Below are positions 54,395 through 62,662 of a stretch of DNA of 64,000 bases, piece after piece. A program made the translations under genes and the position numbers. The stretch is taken from positions 52,040 to 116,039 of the forward strand of contig NZ_AUEC01000025.1 in the NCBI RefSeq assembly GCF_000425785.1, written 5' to 3'. The notes below the pieces were generated by a model. It was not told where the DNA came from. It made no database searches and saw only the letters and a list, made by a program, of their open reading frames with translations. Numbering within the stretch: position 1 is the stretch's first letter; each line of letters opens with the position of its first letter. The stretch comes from Pseudomonas taiwanensis DSM 21245 (lineage in GTDB: Bacteria > Pseudomonadota > Gammaproteobacteria > Pseudomonadales > Pseudomonadaceae).

Positions 54395-55122
54395 CCTATT
54401 GCGTTGCGATGCACCTGGCGGACGGGTTGGTCTTCATATCGGACTCACGGACCAATGCCGGAATCGACCAGATCTCCACGTTCCGGAAGTTGTTCGTGTT
54501 CAATGTGCCGGGTGAGCGCCTGATCGTGCTGCAAACGGCCGGCAACCTTGCGACCTCGCAGTCGGTGGTGAGTTTGCTCAGGCAGCGTTGTGACAGTGAG
54601 GGCGCGCATCTGTTGAACGTACCGACGCTGTACGACGCCACGGCGCTGGTGGCCGACACCATTCGAGAGGTGATCAACCGGGACTGCACCAAGCTGTCTG
54701 GCAAGGTGGACCTGAGCTGTTCGTTCCTGGTGGGGGGGCAGATCCTGGGCCAGCCCATGGGCGTGTACAACATCTATCCGCAAGGCAACTTCATCCAGGC
54801 AACGGAGGACACGCCGTTCATGCAGCTGGGCGAGAGCAAGTACGGCAGGCCGATACTCGATCGCAACCTGCTCTACCACACGCCGCTGGGCGAGGCACTG
54901 CGCTGCGGCCTGATCTCGTTCGACTCGACCATGCGCAGCAACCTGTCGGTGGGTATGCCGCTGGATCTGCTGGTGTACCGCAAAGACTGCCTGGATGAGG
55001 TGAAATGCCACCGTATCACGGCCCATGACCCTTACTTTCAGCGTATCCGGTCGCAATGGTCCGATGGCTTGCGGGATTTGCTCGCAGCGTTGCCGGACCC
55101 GCCTGCGGCATACGTCCAGTAG
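54391..55122 (+). CDS. Anbu: proteasome-type peptidase
   Basis: A 243-residue Ntn-hydrolase of the Anbu (ancestral beta-subunit) family. After removal of Met1 the catalytic residues fall at Thr1, Asp17 (SDSR) and Lys32 (FRK), the normal proteasome set. There is no propeptide, because Thr follows the initiator Met directly. Anbu forms a helical or open ring assembly in crystals, with no proven substrate. Linked with ATP-grasp, alpha-E and transglutaminase-like genes it is the standard Anbu cluster. It starts inside the previous gene (ATGA). Confidence 0.93.
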   Translation: MTYCVAMHLADGLVFISDSRTNAGIDQISTFRKLFVFNVPGERLIVLQTAGNLATSQSVVSLLRQRCDSEGAHLLNVPTLYDATALVADTIREVINRDCTKLSGKVDLSCSFLVGGQILGQPMGVYNIYPQGNFIQATEDTPFMQLGESKYGRPILDRNLLYHTPLGEALRCGLISFDSTMRSNLSVGMPLDLLVYRKDCLDEVKCHRITAHDPYFQRIRSQWSDGLRDLLAALPDPPAAYVQ

Positions 55123-55174
55123 AGCCTGGGCCGGTTCCTGCATGCAGCGCTGTAGGAGCCGGCCTGCGGGCGAC

Positions 55175-55587
55175 TCAACGCTCGCGCATCGCCTCTGTCC
55201 GCGCCTTGAGCACTGGCTTCAAGAGATAGTCCAGCACGCTTTTCCGGCCGGTGATGATGTCCACCGTGGCCACCATCCCCGGGATGATCCGCAACGGTTT
55301 GTTGTCCCTGCCGAGGTGATTCTGCTCGGTACGAACCTGGATCAGGTAGAACGCATTGCCCTTGTCATCGGTCACCGTGTCGGCACTGATCAGCCCGAGC
55401 TTGGCCTTCAACCCACCGTAAATCGTGTAGTCATAGGCACTGAACTTGACCATCGCCGGCTGCCCCGGATGCAGGAACGCCACATCCTGCGGCCGCACCC
55501 TGGCCTCGATCAGCAGGTTGTCCTCGACCGGCACGATCTCCACCAGGTCACTGCCCGGCTGCACCACGCCGCCAATGGTGTTGACCT
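55175..55587 (-). pseudogene. Truncated copy of the HlyD adaptor 3' end
   Basis: These 413 bp encode the last 137 residues of an HlyD adaptor (VNTIGGVVQPGSDLVEIV..to..KARTEAMRER) and a TGA. They match the 3' end of the intact gene at 57247-58599 with eight amino-acid changes that I count by eye. At 55583-55587 the homology stops and the sequence becomes the 3' end of the aer gene. No start codon or 5' part remains. The frame continues upstream only as antisense to aer and DTW sequence. It is a gene remnant from a duplication. Confidence 0.85.
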
Positions 55588-55638
55588 CGAACGCATGGCC
55601 GAATACCTGCATAGTCTGGCGGAGCGGTTTAACCGTTG
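55583..55638 (+). pseudogene. Copy of the 3' end of the aer chemoreceptor gene
   Basis: From GACCT (55583-55587) the sequence follows the last 17 codons of the chemoreceptor gene at 50235-50291 ([17 protein letters not shown] then stop) with four synonymous-looking changes. It is joined directly to the HlyD remnant and precedes the second DTW gene, as in the first locus. Confidence 0.85.
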
Positions 55639-55728
55639 AGGCCGTTGGGGCTGCTTGGCAGCCCATCGCCGGCAAAGCGGGCCCAGCATATCGGCATATG
55701 GCAAAATACTCCGCCAACGGAGAACACC

Positions 55729-56349
55729 ATGCCCAGACCTCGCTGCGAACGCTGCCAGCGCCCGCTTGACCATTGCCTCTGCCCACTGATTCCCAGCCTC
55801 GACAGCCGCACCCGCGTGGCCCTGCTGCAGCATCCCAGTGAAACCGACCACGCGCTGAACACCGCGCGACTGGCCGCCTTGGGCCTGGTCAATGCCGAGC
55901 TGCGGGTTGGGGAAGTGTTCGCCGATCTTGCCGAGCTGTTGGCCAAACCGGGCTATCGGCCCGTGCTGCTGTTCCCGGGCGAGCAGGCACAAGCGCTGGC
56001 AGCCTACGATGAAACGGACGATAGGCCATTCATGCTGATCGTCCCCGACGGCACCTGGCGCAAGGCCCGTAAGCTGCTGTACATGAACCCGTTGCTGGAG
56101 GCGCTGCCCAGGGTGACACTGGCCGAGGTCGCGCCCTCTCGCTACCGCCTGCGCAAGGCACCGGAGCCGGGCGCGGTGTCGACCATCGAGGCAGTGGCAC
56201 AGGCGTTGAACGTGCTGGAGCAGCCAGCCAGTTTCGATGAGCTGCTACGGCCATTCGAGGCGTTGATCGAAGGGCAGATCAAGGCGATGGGTGTTGATGT
56301 ATTCGAGCGAAATCATGGTTGCTCAAGCAGCACGCCGCCCCGATCATGA
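55729..56349 (+). CDS. DTW-domain protein, copy 2
   Basis: A 206-residue paralogue of the gene at 50368. It keeps the Cys cluster (CERCQRPLDHCLC) and PDGTWRKARKLL at the same positions, so it should be active. About three quarters of positions match without gaps. The ATG at 55729 is preceded by GGAG. The intergenic sequence before it is unlike that of copy 1, which implies either an old duplication or replacement. Two DTW genes may modify different tRNA sites, but this could also be redundancy. It lies in the rearranged block between the HlyD fragment and the intact adaptor gene. Confidence 0.88.
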   Translation: MPRPRCERCQRPLDHCLCPLIPSLDSRTRVALLQHPSETDHALNTARLAALGLVNAELRVGEVFADLAELLAKPGYRPVLLFPGEQAQALAAYDETDDRPFMLIVPDGTWRKARKLLYMNPLLEALPRVTLAEVAPSRYRLRKAPEPGAVSTIEAVAQALNVLEQPASFDELLRPFEALIEGQIKAMGVDVFERNHGCSSSTPPRS

Positions 56350-56404
56350 AATGCGACTTCCCATGACAAGGACGGTCGTGCCTCTGGCTGACGGCCTCAG
56401 GGCA

Positions 56405-56698
56405 TCATTTTTTCAATGCCAAGCTGATGCCTTCGTCGTCGCTCTCGTATCGGCAAATGATTGAGGTCGTGGTCTCTTTCTGATTTAGCAGTTTGAATTC
56501 ATCGGCCTTCGATTCTTTTGCATTGGGTGTGAAACCCGACCATTGACCATCCTCATTCGTGGCGCTGTAAGCGATCCCATCCATGTCGTCTTGTGTATCA
56601 GCTTTTTGGCTGATGCTGGATGGCTCCGGACATGTAGCCGCAAGTGCGTTCCCCACAGCCAGAACGCCTGCAATACCTACAATCGCAAAAAATCGCAT
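56405..56698 (-). CDS. Small secreted protein, possibly DUF3757
   Basis: A 97-residue protein with a signal peptide (MRFFAIVGIAGVLAVGNALAA). The mature part starts with TCPEPSSISQKA, contains GQWSGFTPNAKES and ends in TSIICRYESDDEGISLALKK, with two Cys for one disulfide. The layout resembles DUF3757 proteins, function unknown. The gene and its flanks are visibly richer in A and T than neighbouring genes, so recent transfer is possible. It occupies the place where a second Anbu-cluster copy would be expected after a tandem duplication. Confidence 0.7.
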   Translation of the reverse strand: MRFFAIVGIAGVLAVGNALAATCPEPSSISQKADTQDDMDGIAYSATNEDGQWSGFTPNAKESKADEFKLLNQKETTTSIICRYESDDEGISLALKK

Positions 56699-57246
56699 GT
56701 GATCTGCTCCTTCAGGTAATTGGAGCCTTCAGGATGTAATCCTTCGCCATTTGTTTCTACTGGCAAAAATGCTAGGCCTTCAGCAACACGACACGGCAGC
56801 AAGGCTGCCGTTATCAGGAGTGGAGAGGGCGAATTCCCACAGGTTTTGTGGCTAATAGAAGAGGACTTGCCGCTTGCGGTTCCCGGGCCAATCACTCCTG
56901 TGGAGGCTCCACTGTCCGCCGTGTTTGCTCGTTTCGATATTGAGGTGGGCGCAACCGCTTTTCATCAGTCTTCAGTCATGCATCAAGGCGGCCAGCCTAA
57001 CTGGCACAGGATAGACTCGCCCGAAACAGACTGTGGGAGCCTTGCTCGCGATGCTCTTTTTGTTCGCCGATATGGGGCCGGTGTAGGATCAAGCGCCGCT
57101 TACGCGACGCATCGCGAGCAAGGCTCGCTCCTACGGTTGTTTCACACCAATCAAGGTAGGGGCGGGCTTGCCCGCGATGCGCCGCGCGGGCGGCGCTCGA
57201 TCTCACAGGCGCTGAAAATGTGGCGACATCACGCAATCCAAACCCT
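56699..57246. other. 550-bp region without recognised genes
   Basis: It holds an inverted REP pair at 57037-57126 and a third related sequence (GGGGCGGGCTTGCCCGCGATGC) at about 57158-57180. The left part (56700-57000) has no repeat or plausible gene that I can support. No homology to the Anbu-cluster genes is obvious by eye. Confidence 0.55.
57037..57126. repeat. REP doublet (18-bp inverted copies)
   Basis: GAGCCTTGCTCGCGATGC (57037-57054) and its exact reverse complement (57109-57126) lie 54 bp apart, each followed or preceded by GGGAG/GCTCCTAC. This is the arrangement of P. putida REP doublets. Confidence 0.7.
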
Positions 57247-58599
57247 TCACCGCTCGCGTAGCGCCTCGGTCCGTGCCTTGAGCACCGGCTTGAGCAGATA
57301 ATCCAGCACGCTTTTCTGGCCGGTGATGATGTCCACCGTGGCCACCATCCCCGGGATGATCAGCAACGGTTTGTTGTCCCCACCCAAGTGATTTTTGTCG
57401 GTGCGCACCTGGATCAGGTAGAACGCATTGCCCTTGTCATCGGTCACCGTGTCGGCACTGATCAGCTCGAGCTTGGCCTTCAACCCACCGTAAATCGTGT
57501 AGTCATAGGCACTGAACTTGACCATCGCCGGCTGCCCCGGATGCAGGAACGCCACATCCTGCGGCCGCACCCTGGCCTCGATCAGCAGGTTGTCCTCGAT
57601 CGGCACGATCTCCACCAGGTCACTGCCCGGCTGCACCACGCCGCCAATGGTGTTGACCTTGAGCAGCTTGACGATACCACGCACCGGCGACACCACGGTG
57701 GTGCGGTTGACCCGGTCGTCGATGGCGATGCTGGTGGCGGTGATCTTCGAGAGTTCAGTGCGTTTGTCGTTGAGCTCCTTGGCTGCTTCGGAGCGGAAGG
57801 TGGCGTCGGACTCCTGGATCTTGCTCTTGATTTCCGCCACCGCCGCCTCCGCCCGGGGAATGGCCAGGCTGGTGGCATTGAGCTGGCCGCGCGCCTCGAC
57901 GGTACGTTGTTTCAGACGCAGGATTTCCACCGGCGAGATCGCCCCAGTGCCCACCAGCGGTGTCGACATGTTCAGCTCCTGCTGCAATAGGCCCAGGGCC
58001 GAGCGGTACTGTTCGACCTTCGAGCGGAATTCGGCGAGCTCCTGGGTCTTTTGCCGCAGCTGTTCGTTGAGCGTCTGTTTTTCGCTGGCCAGGCGCCGTT
58101 GGCGGGATTCATACAGCGCGATTTCGTCTTCGGCAACTTGCGGAGCCTTGGCCCGCACTTCATCCGACAGCTCGAAGGGGCGCCCCTCGGACTCGGCGGC
58201 GAGGCGCTCGACCTGGGCGGTCAACGCATACCGATCCGCTTCGCTCTCGCCTTTGTTCGACTTGAAACGGGTGTCATCCAGGCGCAGCAGGGTGGCGCCT
58301 TTCTCGACCATTTGACCTTCACGTACGAAGATCTCGGTGACGATACCGCCTTCCAGGTTCTGCACGACCTGTACCTTGCTCGACGGGATAGCCTTGCCTT
58401 CGCCTACCGTCACTTCATCGAGCACCGCCAGGCTGGCCCAGGCCAACGCCACCAGCAGCAGTGCGGCGGCCAGCCACACGGTCAGGCGCGACAGGCGGGG
58501 TGAGTCCTGCAAAGTGGCGCCGGCCAGCTCCGGCATATAGTCGCGCTCGGCTCGTTTGTCGTTGCCCTGGTTGCTGCGCACGCTTTGCATGAGAGGCAT
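57247..58599 (-). CDS. lapC: Type I secretion membrane-fusion protein (HlyD/LapC type)
   Basis: A 450-residue adaptor with one inner-membrane helix (about residues 38-58), a lipoyl half-motif (IPSSKVQVVQNLEGGIVTEIFVREGQMVEKG), a long coiled-coil of about 200 residues and a C-terminal beta-barrel (EARVRPQDVAFLHPGQPAMVKFSAYDYTIYGGL). It links the ABC protein in the inner membrane to the TolC-like channel. AGGAG precedes the start, 10 bp after the ABC gene. Its last 137 codons are duplicated at 55175-55587. By family it could be LapC or MapC. Confidence 0.88.
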   Translation of the reverse strand: MPLMQSVRSNQGNDKRAERDYMPELAGATLQDSPRLSRLTVWLAAALLLVALAWASLAVLDEVTVGEGKAIPSSKVQVVQNLEGGIVTEIFVREGQMVEKGATLLRLDDTRFKSNKGESEADRYALTAQVERLAAESEGRPFELSDEVRAKAPQVAEDEIALYESRQRRLASEKQTLNEQLRQKTQELAEFRSKVEQYRSALGLLQQELNMSTPLVGTGAISPVEILRLKQRTVEARGQLNATSLAIPRAEAAVAEIKSKIQESDATFRSEAAKELNDKRTELSKITATSIAIDDRVNRTTVVSPVRGIVKLLKVNTIGGVVQPGSDLVEIVPIEDNLLIEARVRPQDVAFLHPGQPAMVKFSAYDYTIYGGLKAKLELISADTVTDDKGNAFYLIQVRTDKNHLGGDNKPLLIIPGMVATVDIITGQKSVLDYLLKPVLKARTEALRER

Positions 58600-58608
58600 G
58601 GTGAACTC

Positions 58609-60753
58609 CTACATTGCCGCGCCAATGCGGCCTTTGCGCAGGGCGTCGATGACCGCGTCCTTTGGCCCGTCGGCGACGATCTTGCCGTTGTCCAGCACCA
58701 GTAGACGGTCCACCAGGCTGAGCATCGAGGTGCGGTGGGTCACCAGCAGTACCGTCTTGCCTGGCACCCAGGCCATCAGGCGCTGGCGCAGTTGTTCCTC
58801 GCTGCTGTTGTCCATGTGGCTGGTGGGTTCATCGAGAATCAGGATCGGGGGCTCCAGCAGCAGGGCCCTGGCCAGCAACACGGCCTGGCGCTGGCCACCG
58901 GACAGCAGCTGGCCTCGTTCGCCCACCGGGCGGTCGAAGCCACTGGGATGTTGCCTGGCCAGCTCGCTGACGCCGGTCAGTTCGGCCACTTCGAGCATGC
59001 GTGCATCGCTGACGTGACGTGCGCCGAGGGTGAGGTTATCGCGCAAGGAACCGGCCAGCAGCGGCAGGTCATGGGCCACGTAGCCGATCTGGCCACGCAG
59101 GTCGGCAATATCCAGTTGGCGCAGGTCGAGGTTATCCAGCAGCACCTGGCCTTCGTCAGGGTGATGAAAGCCCATCAACAGGCGTGCCAAGGTGCTCTTG
59201 CCCGAGCCGCTGCGGCCGATGATGCCAATGCGCTCGCCAGGGCTGAGGCTGAGGTTGACGTCATGCAGCGCGGCATGGGTTTGCCCTGGGTAGCGGAAGC
59301 TGACGTGGCTCAGTGCCAGGCCACCCTTGAGCGTGGTGTGCTCCAGCGCTTGCTGTTCAGCCTGGCGCTCCTGAGGCAGGGCCATCAGCGCGTCGGTGCT
59401 GCGCATGGTGAGCTGAGCCTGCTGGTAGCGGGTGATCAGCCCGGCGATCTGCCCCAGCGGTGCCAGCACTCGGCTGCCGAGCATGTAGCTGGCCACCAGG
59501 GCGCCGACACTGAGGTTGCCGGCGATGATGCTGTAGACCCCGGCCACGATGGTGGCCATGCCGCAGAACTGCTGGATGAACAGGGTGCCGTTGCTGGCCA
59601 GGGAGGAGAGGTTGCGGGCGTGGGCATCGAGGCGGGCGATGGCGCCGTTGGTGTGTTCCCACTGGTACTGGCGTTCGCTTTCGGCGCCGCAGGCTTTGAG
59701 AGTTTCCAGGCCACCCAGGGTTTCGATTAGCAGCGCTTGGCGCACCGCGCCCAGGCTCAGGCTCTTTTGTACGGTGTCACGCAGACGAGCCTGGATCAGC
59801 AGGGCGAAGCCCACCGCAACGGGGAAGGCGATCAAGGGAATCAGCACCAGCCAGCCGCCGAGCAGGCCTATCACCAGAAGCATCAGGGCAACGAAGGGCA
59901 GGTCGATGATGCTGGTCAGGGTCACGGCGGTGAGAAATTCGCGTAGCCCCTGAAAGTCGTGGATGCTTTGGGCGAAGCCGCCAATGGTGGCGGGCTTGGC
60001 CTTCATCGCCATGCCGGTGATGCGCTCGAACAAAGTCGCAGACAGAATCAGGTCGGTTTTCTTGCCGGCTTGATCGAGCAAATGGGCGCGGACCATGCGC
60101 AGCACCAACTCGAACGCAGTGCCAATGAACAGGCCAGCGACCAGTACCCACAGAGTCGATACAGCCTGGTTGGGCACCACGCGGTCGTAGGTCTGCATGA
60201 CGAACAGCGGTACCATCAAGCCGAGCAAGTTGATCAGCAGGCTGGCCAACAAGGCATCGCCATACAGCCAGCGTGAGTGACGCAGTGTGTCGCGGAACCA
60301 GGCGTTGACCCTGGGTAGCAAGGGCGAGCGCAGGTCTTCCAGGGTGTGTCGGGGGCGAGCGAAAAGGGCGTTGCCACTGTAGGCCTGGTCCAGCGTTTCA
60401 CGCTCGACCCATTGCTCACCGCCTTCGGCTTCGCAGGGCAGGATCAGCGCACGGCCGTCATCGCCCCAGCGCTGCAGCACGGCGCTGCGGCCGTCGTTGA
60501 GCAACAGCAACACCGGTAGGTTGAGGGGCGAAATGTCAGCCAGGCCACGGGGCAGGACGCGCGCCTGTAGGCCAGCCCTGGCGGCTGCTCGTGGCAGCAG
60601 TGCCGGGCCCAGGCGCTGCTGGGCCAGGGGCAAGCCGCTGCACAGACTGGCACGGCTGGCCGGGCGACCATGCAGGCGACACAGGATCAGCAGGCCATCG
60701 AGCAGTGGGTCATCGACATCCGGGCGCGGCTGCGCGCTTTGCATACTGGTCAC
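58609..60753 (-). CDS. lapB: Type I secretion ABC protein (LapB type)
   Basis: A 714-residue protein. An N-terminal C39-peptidase-like domain occupies about residues 15-130; no Cys lies in the usual catalytic place, so it is degenerate, as in adhesin exporters. A transmembrane domain follows (about 160-430). The nucleotide-binding domain has Walker A GRSGSGKST, signature LSGGQRQAVLLARALL, Walker B ILILDEPTSHMD and the H-loop LLVTHRTSM. The start is a GTG at 60753 with GGGAG 9 bases upstream. It lies between the TolC-type and HlyD-type genes, as in lap operons. Confidence 0.9.
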   Translation of the reverse strand: MTSMQSAQPRPDVDDPLLDGLLILCRLHGRPASRASLCSGLPLAQQRLGPALLPRAAARAGLQARVLPRGLADISPLNLPVLLLLNDGRSAVLQRWGDDGRALILPCEAEGGEQWVERETLDQAYSGNALFARPRHTLEDLRSPLLPRVNAWFRDTLRHSRWLYGDALLASLLINLLGLMVPLFVMQTYDRVVPNQAVSTLWVLVAGLFIGTAFELVLRMVRAHLLDQAGKKTDLILSATLFERITGMAMKAKPATIGGFAQSIHDFQGLREFLTAVTLTSIIDLPFVALMLLVIGLLGGWLVLIPLIAFPVAVGFALLIQARLRDTVQKSLSLGAVRQALLIETLGGLETLKACGAESERQYQWEHTNGAIARLDAHARNLSSLASNGTLFIQQFCGMATIVAGVYSIIAGNLSVGALVASYMLGSRVLAPLGQIAGLITRYQQAQLTMRSTDALMALPQERQAEQQALEHTTLKGGLALSHVSFRYPGQTHAALHDVNLSLSPGERIGIIGRSGSGKSTLARLLMGFHHPDEGQVLLDNLDLRQLDIADLRGQIGYVAHDLPLLAGSLRDNLTLGARHVSDARMLEVAELTGVSELARQHPSGFDRPVGERGQLLSGGQRQAVLLARALLLEPPILILDEPTSHMDNSSEEQLRQRLMAWVPGKTVLLVTHRTSMLSLVDRLLVLDNGKIVADGPKDAVIDALRKGRIGAAM

Positions 60754-60821
60754 GATGGACTACTCCCGCGACGTTGGATGGGGTGCAACGCCTTGCGAAC
60801 CGGATCTGCCTGCGGCTGTAC

Positions 60822-62195
60822 CTAGCGCATGTCGGGCAGTCTTGCCTCGTTGCGCACATCGCTCTTGGCAATGGCCTCTGGCGGCAGCGAGATGCGTTGC
60901 TTGCTCAGCAGTTCGCCCATGGTCGCCAGGACCCGATACATCGAGAACTCCTCGGTGTACCGTACTTCGGTGTAGCGGCGGTTGGCGTTGTACAGCTCGT
61001 TTTCGCTGTCCAGCACGTCCAGCAAGGTTCGCTGACCCAGGCCGAACTGGTCCTGGTAGGCGGCTCGTACTCGCTGGGTGGTTTCGGCGTATTCACGAGC
61101 GGTCGGGGCTTGCTTGCGGGCGTTGTTCATGGCGTTCCAGGCCAGGGCCAGGTTCTCGTTCAGCTCGCGTAGGGCATTGTTGCGGATGTCCATGGCCTGG
61201 TTGATCTTGTGCGCATCCGATTGCAGCCGGGCCTTGTCGCTACCGCCGCGGAACAGGTTGTAGCTGAGCTCTACGCCGGCCTGCCAGTCGTTGTTGCTGT
61301 GGCCTTTTTCTCCGCCCAGGTTGTTATTGGCGCCGGTGGCCAGCACAGCGTCCAGGCGCGGATAGAAAGGCGACTTGGCCACTTCGTACTGCTGCTCGGC
61401 GGCATTCACATCGGCCTGGGCCGATTTCAGGTAGGGGTTGTTCTCCAGCAAGCCCTTGCGTGCCTCATCCAGATTGGCAGGTACCTGGCCCTTGATCGTG
61501 GACGGGGTTTCCAGTTCGTCGGGCATGCGACCGATGACGCTGTAGAAGTTGGCCTCGGCGTCCGCCAGGTCGACTTCGGCGGTGTCCAGGTTGTTCTCCG
61601 CCAACGCGCGACGGGCCCGGGACTGGTCGAGGTCGGCGGTGCTGCCGACGCCACGCTCGCTGCGCAGGCCGATCTGGTCGTTGACCCGCAGATGGGCCTG
61701 CAGGTTGTTTTTCGCCAAGGTCACCAGCTCACGGCGCTTGAGCACCTCCAGGTACACCTCGATGGCGCGTAGGGCAACCGTCTCGGCGGTGGCCTGGGTG
61801 TAGTAGGCCCGCGAGTTGGCCACCGCCTCGGTGCGGCCTACCTCGTTGGGGGTGTTGAAGCCATCGAACAGCATCTGCCGAAGACGCAGTTCCGACTGGG
61901 TGTAGTTGAGCGTTTCCTTGCGGTGGTTGCTGGTGCCGTCAGCGTTGAGTCCACGAGTATTGAGGTTGTCGGAACGTTGGCGGCCATAACCGGCCACCAG
62001 GTCGACTGTTGGGTAGTACCCCCCGCGAGCGAACTTCACATCCTCGTCTGCCGACAGTCGACTATTGCGGCTGGCGCTGATCTCGGGATGTTGGTCCACG
62101 GCGTTCTGGACGGCCTCGTTGATTGACATCGCCTGAACGTTGGCACACGCCATGGCCAACAGCACTGCACTGGTGATGGGGGTTAACACGCGCAT
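60822..62195 (-). CDS. lapE: TolC-family outer-membrane channel (LapE type)
   Basis: A 457-residue protein with a signal peptide (MRVLTPITSAVLLAMACANVQA). Two OEP repeats of long helices follow (about residues 25-215 and 235-440), including SINEAVQNAVDQHPEI and the C-terminal GQRTLLDVLDSENELYNANRRYTE motif typical of TolC. GGGAG nine bases before the ATG at 62195 supports that start over 62204. It is the first gene of the secretion operon, followed by the ABC and HlyD genes. It is divergent from the adhesin. Confidence 0.9.
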   Translation of the reverse strand: MRVLTPITSAVLLAMACANVQAMSINEAVQNAVDQHPEISASRNSRLSADEDVKFARGGYYPTVDLVAGYGRQRSDNLNTRGLNADGTSNHRKETLNYTQSELRLRQMLFDGFNTPNEVGRTEAVANSRAYYTQATAETVALRAIEVYLEVLKRRELVTLAKNNLQAHLRVNDQIGLRSERGVGSTADLDQSRARRALAENNLDTAEVDLADAEANFYSVIGRMPDELETPSTIKGQVPANLDEARKGLLENNPYLKSAQADVNAAEQQYEVAKSPFYPRLDAVLATGANNNLGGEKGHSNNDWQAGVELSYNLFRGGSDKARLQSDAHKINQAMDIRNNALRELNENLALAWNAMNNARKQAPTAREYAETTQRVRAAYQDQFGLGQRTLLDVLDSENELYNANRRYTEVRYTEEFSMYRVLATMGELLSKQRISLPPEAIAKSDVRNEARLPDMR

Positions 62196-62204
62196 GGGGT
62201 ACAT

Positions 62205-62662
62205 CTCCCTGGTCCAAAAAAGTCCTGCTTTTCGCCAAAAAAATGACGATATTTATGCTTCAAACCGTTTCAAGTTTGTAACAACAGAGCTAAGAACATT
62301 TAGGGCGCGAGCTAAGAAGATTTTTTCATAATACCTATGCGAAAAAAAACTTATGCGGTCTATGCAAACCAAGACATTGTTTCTTTCAGGTGAATTTGAA
62401 ACCCGTGGTAGGCCACGGTTTTCAGGCATCGCGGTGAGTTCCAGATTTTTTACAGCTAAAGACGCAGGACGGTTAGGCAAAGGTGGTATTTGGCGACAAT
62501 TTTTTGGCACAAAATGATGGCCAACTTACATTAATACTATCGCCAAAGTAGTCACCTGAAGGATCGATGCTCACCGCGACCACGCTTGAGCTCGACTCCT
62601 TGATCTGCGCTGCGCCCTGTCATTGGCTGTAAAAGCCTATCGGTTAGGGGAGGCGTGCGCTC
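62205..62662. promoter_or_regulatory. AT-rich 458-bp divergent promoter region
   Basis: Between the TolC-type gene and the adhesin gene the sequence is unusually AT-rich, with A and T tracts near 62232-62245, 62318-62332 and 62340-62352, suggesting curved DNA. Several -10-like hexamers (CATAAT at 62329, TTAATACTAT at 62532) are present on the plus strand. No coding frame is convincing. Adhesin transcripts probably have a long leader. I could not identify FleQ or other named sites. Confidence 0.5.

Noticed and set aside
55175..55786. A 203-codon minus-strand frame that could be read as a full HlyD-like gene
   Set aside because: Only the last 137 codons are HlyD-like. The rest is antisense to the aer remnant and the DTW gene, with no ribosome binding site or membrane helix.
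57037..57180. Repeats resembling a CRISPR array
   Set aside because: The copies are inverted, few, unevenly spaced and have REP sequence.
55175..57246. Insertion sequence as cause of the rearrangement
   Set aside because: No transposase, terminal inverted repeats or target duplication are visible; the junction has only a 5-bp microhomology.
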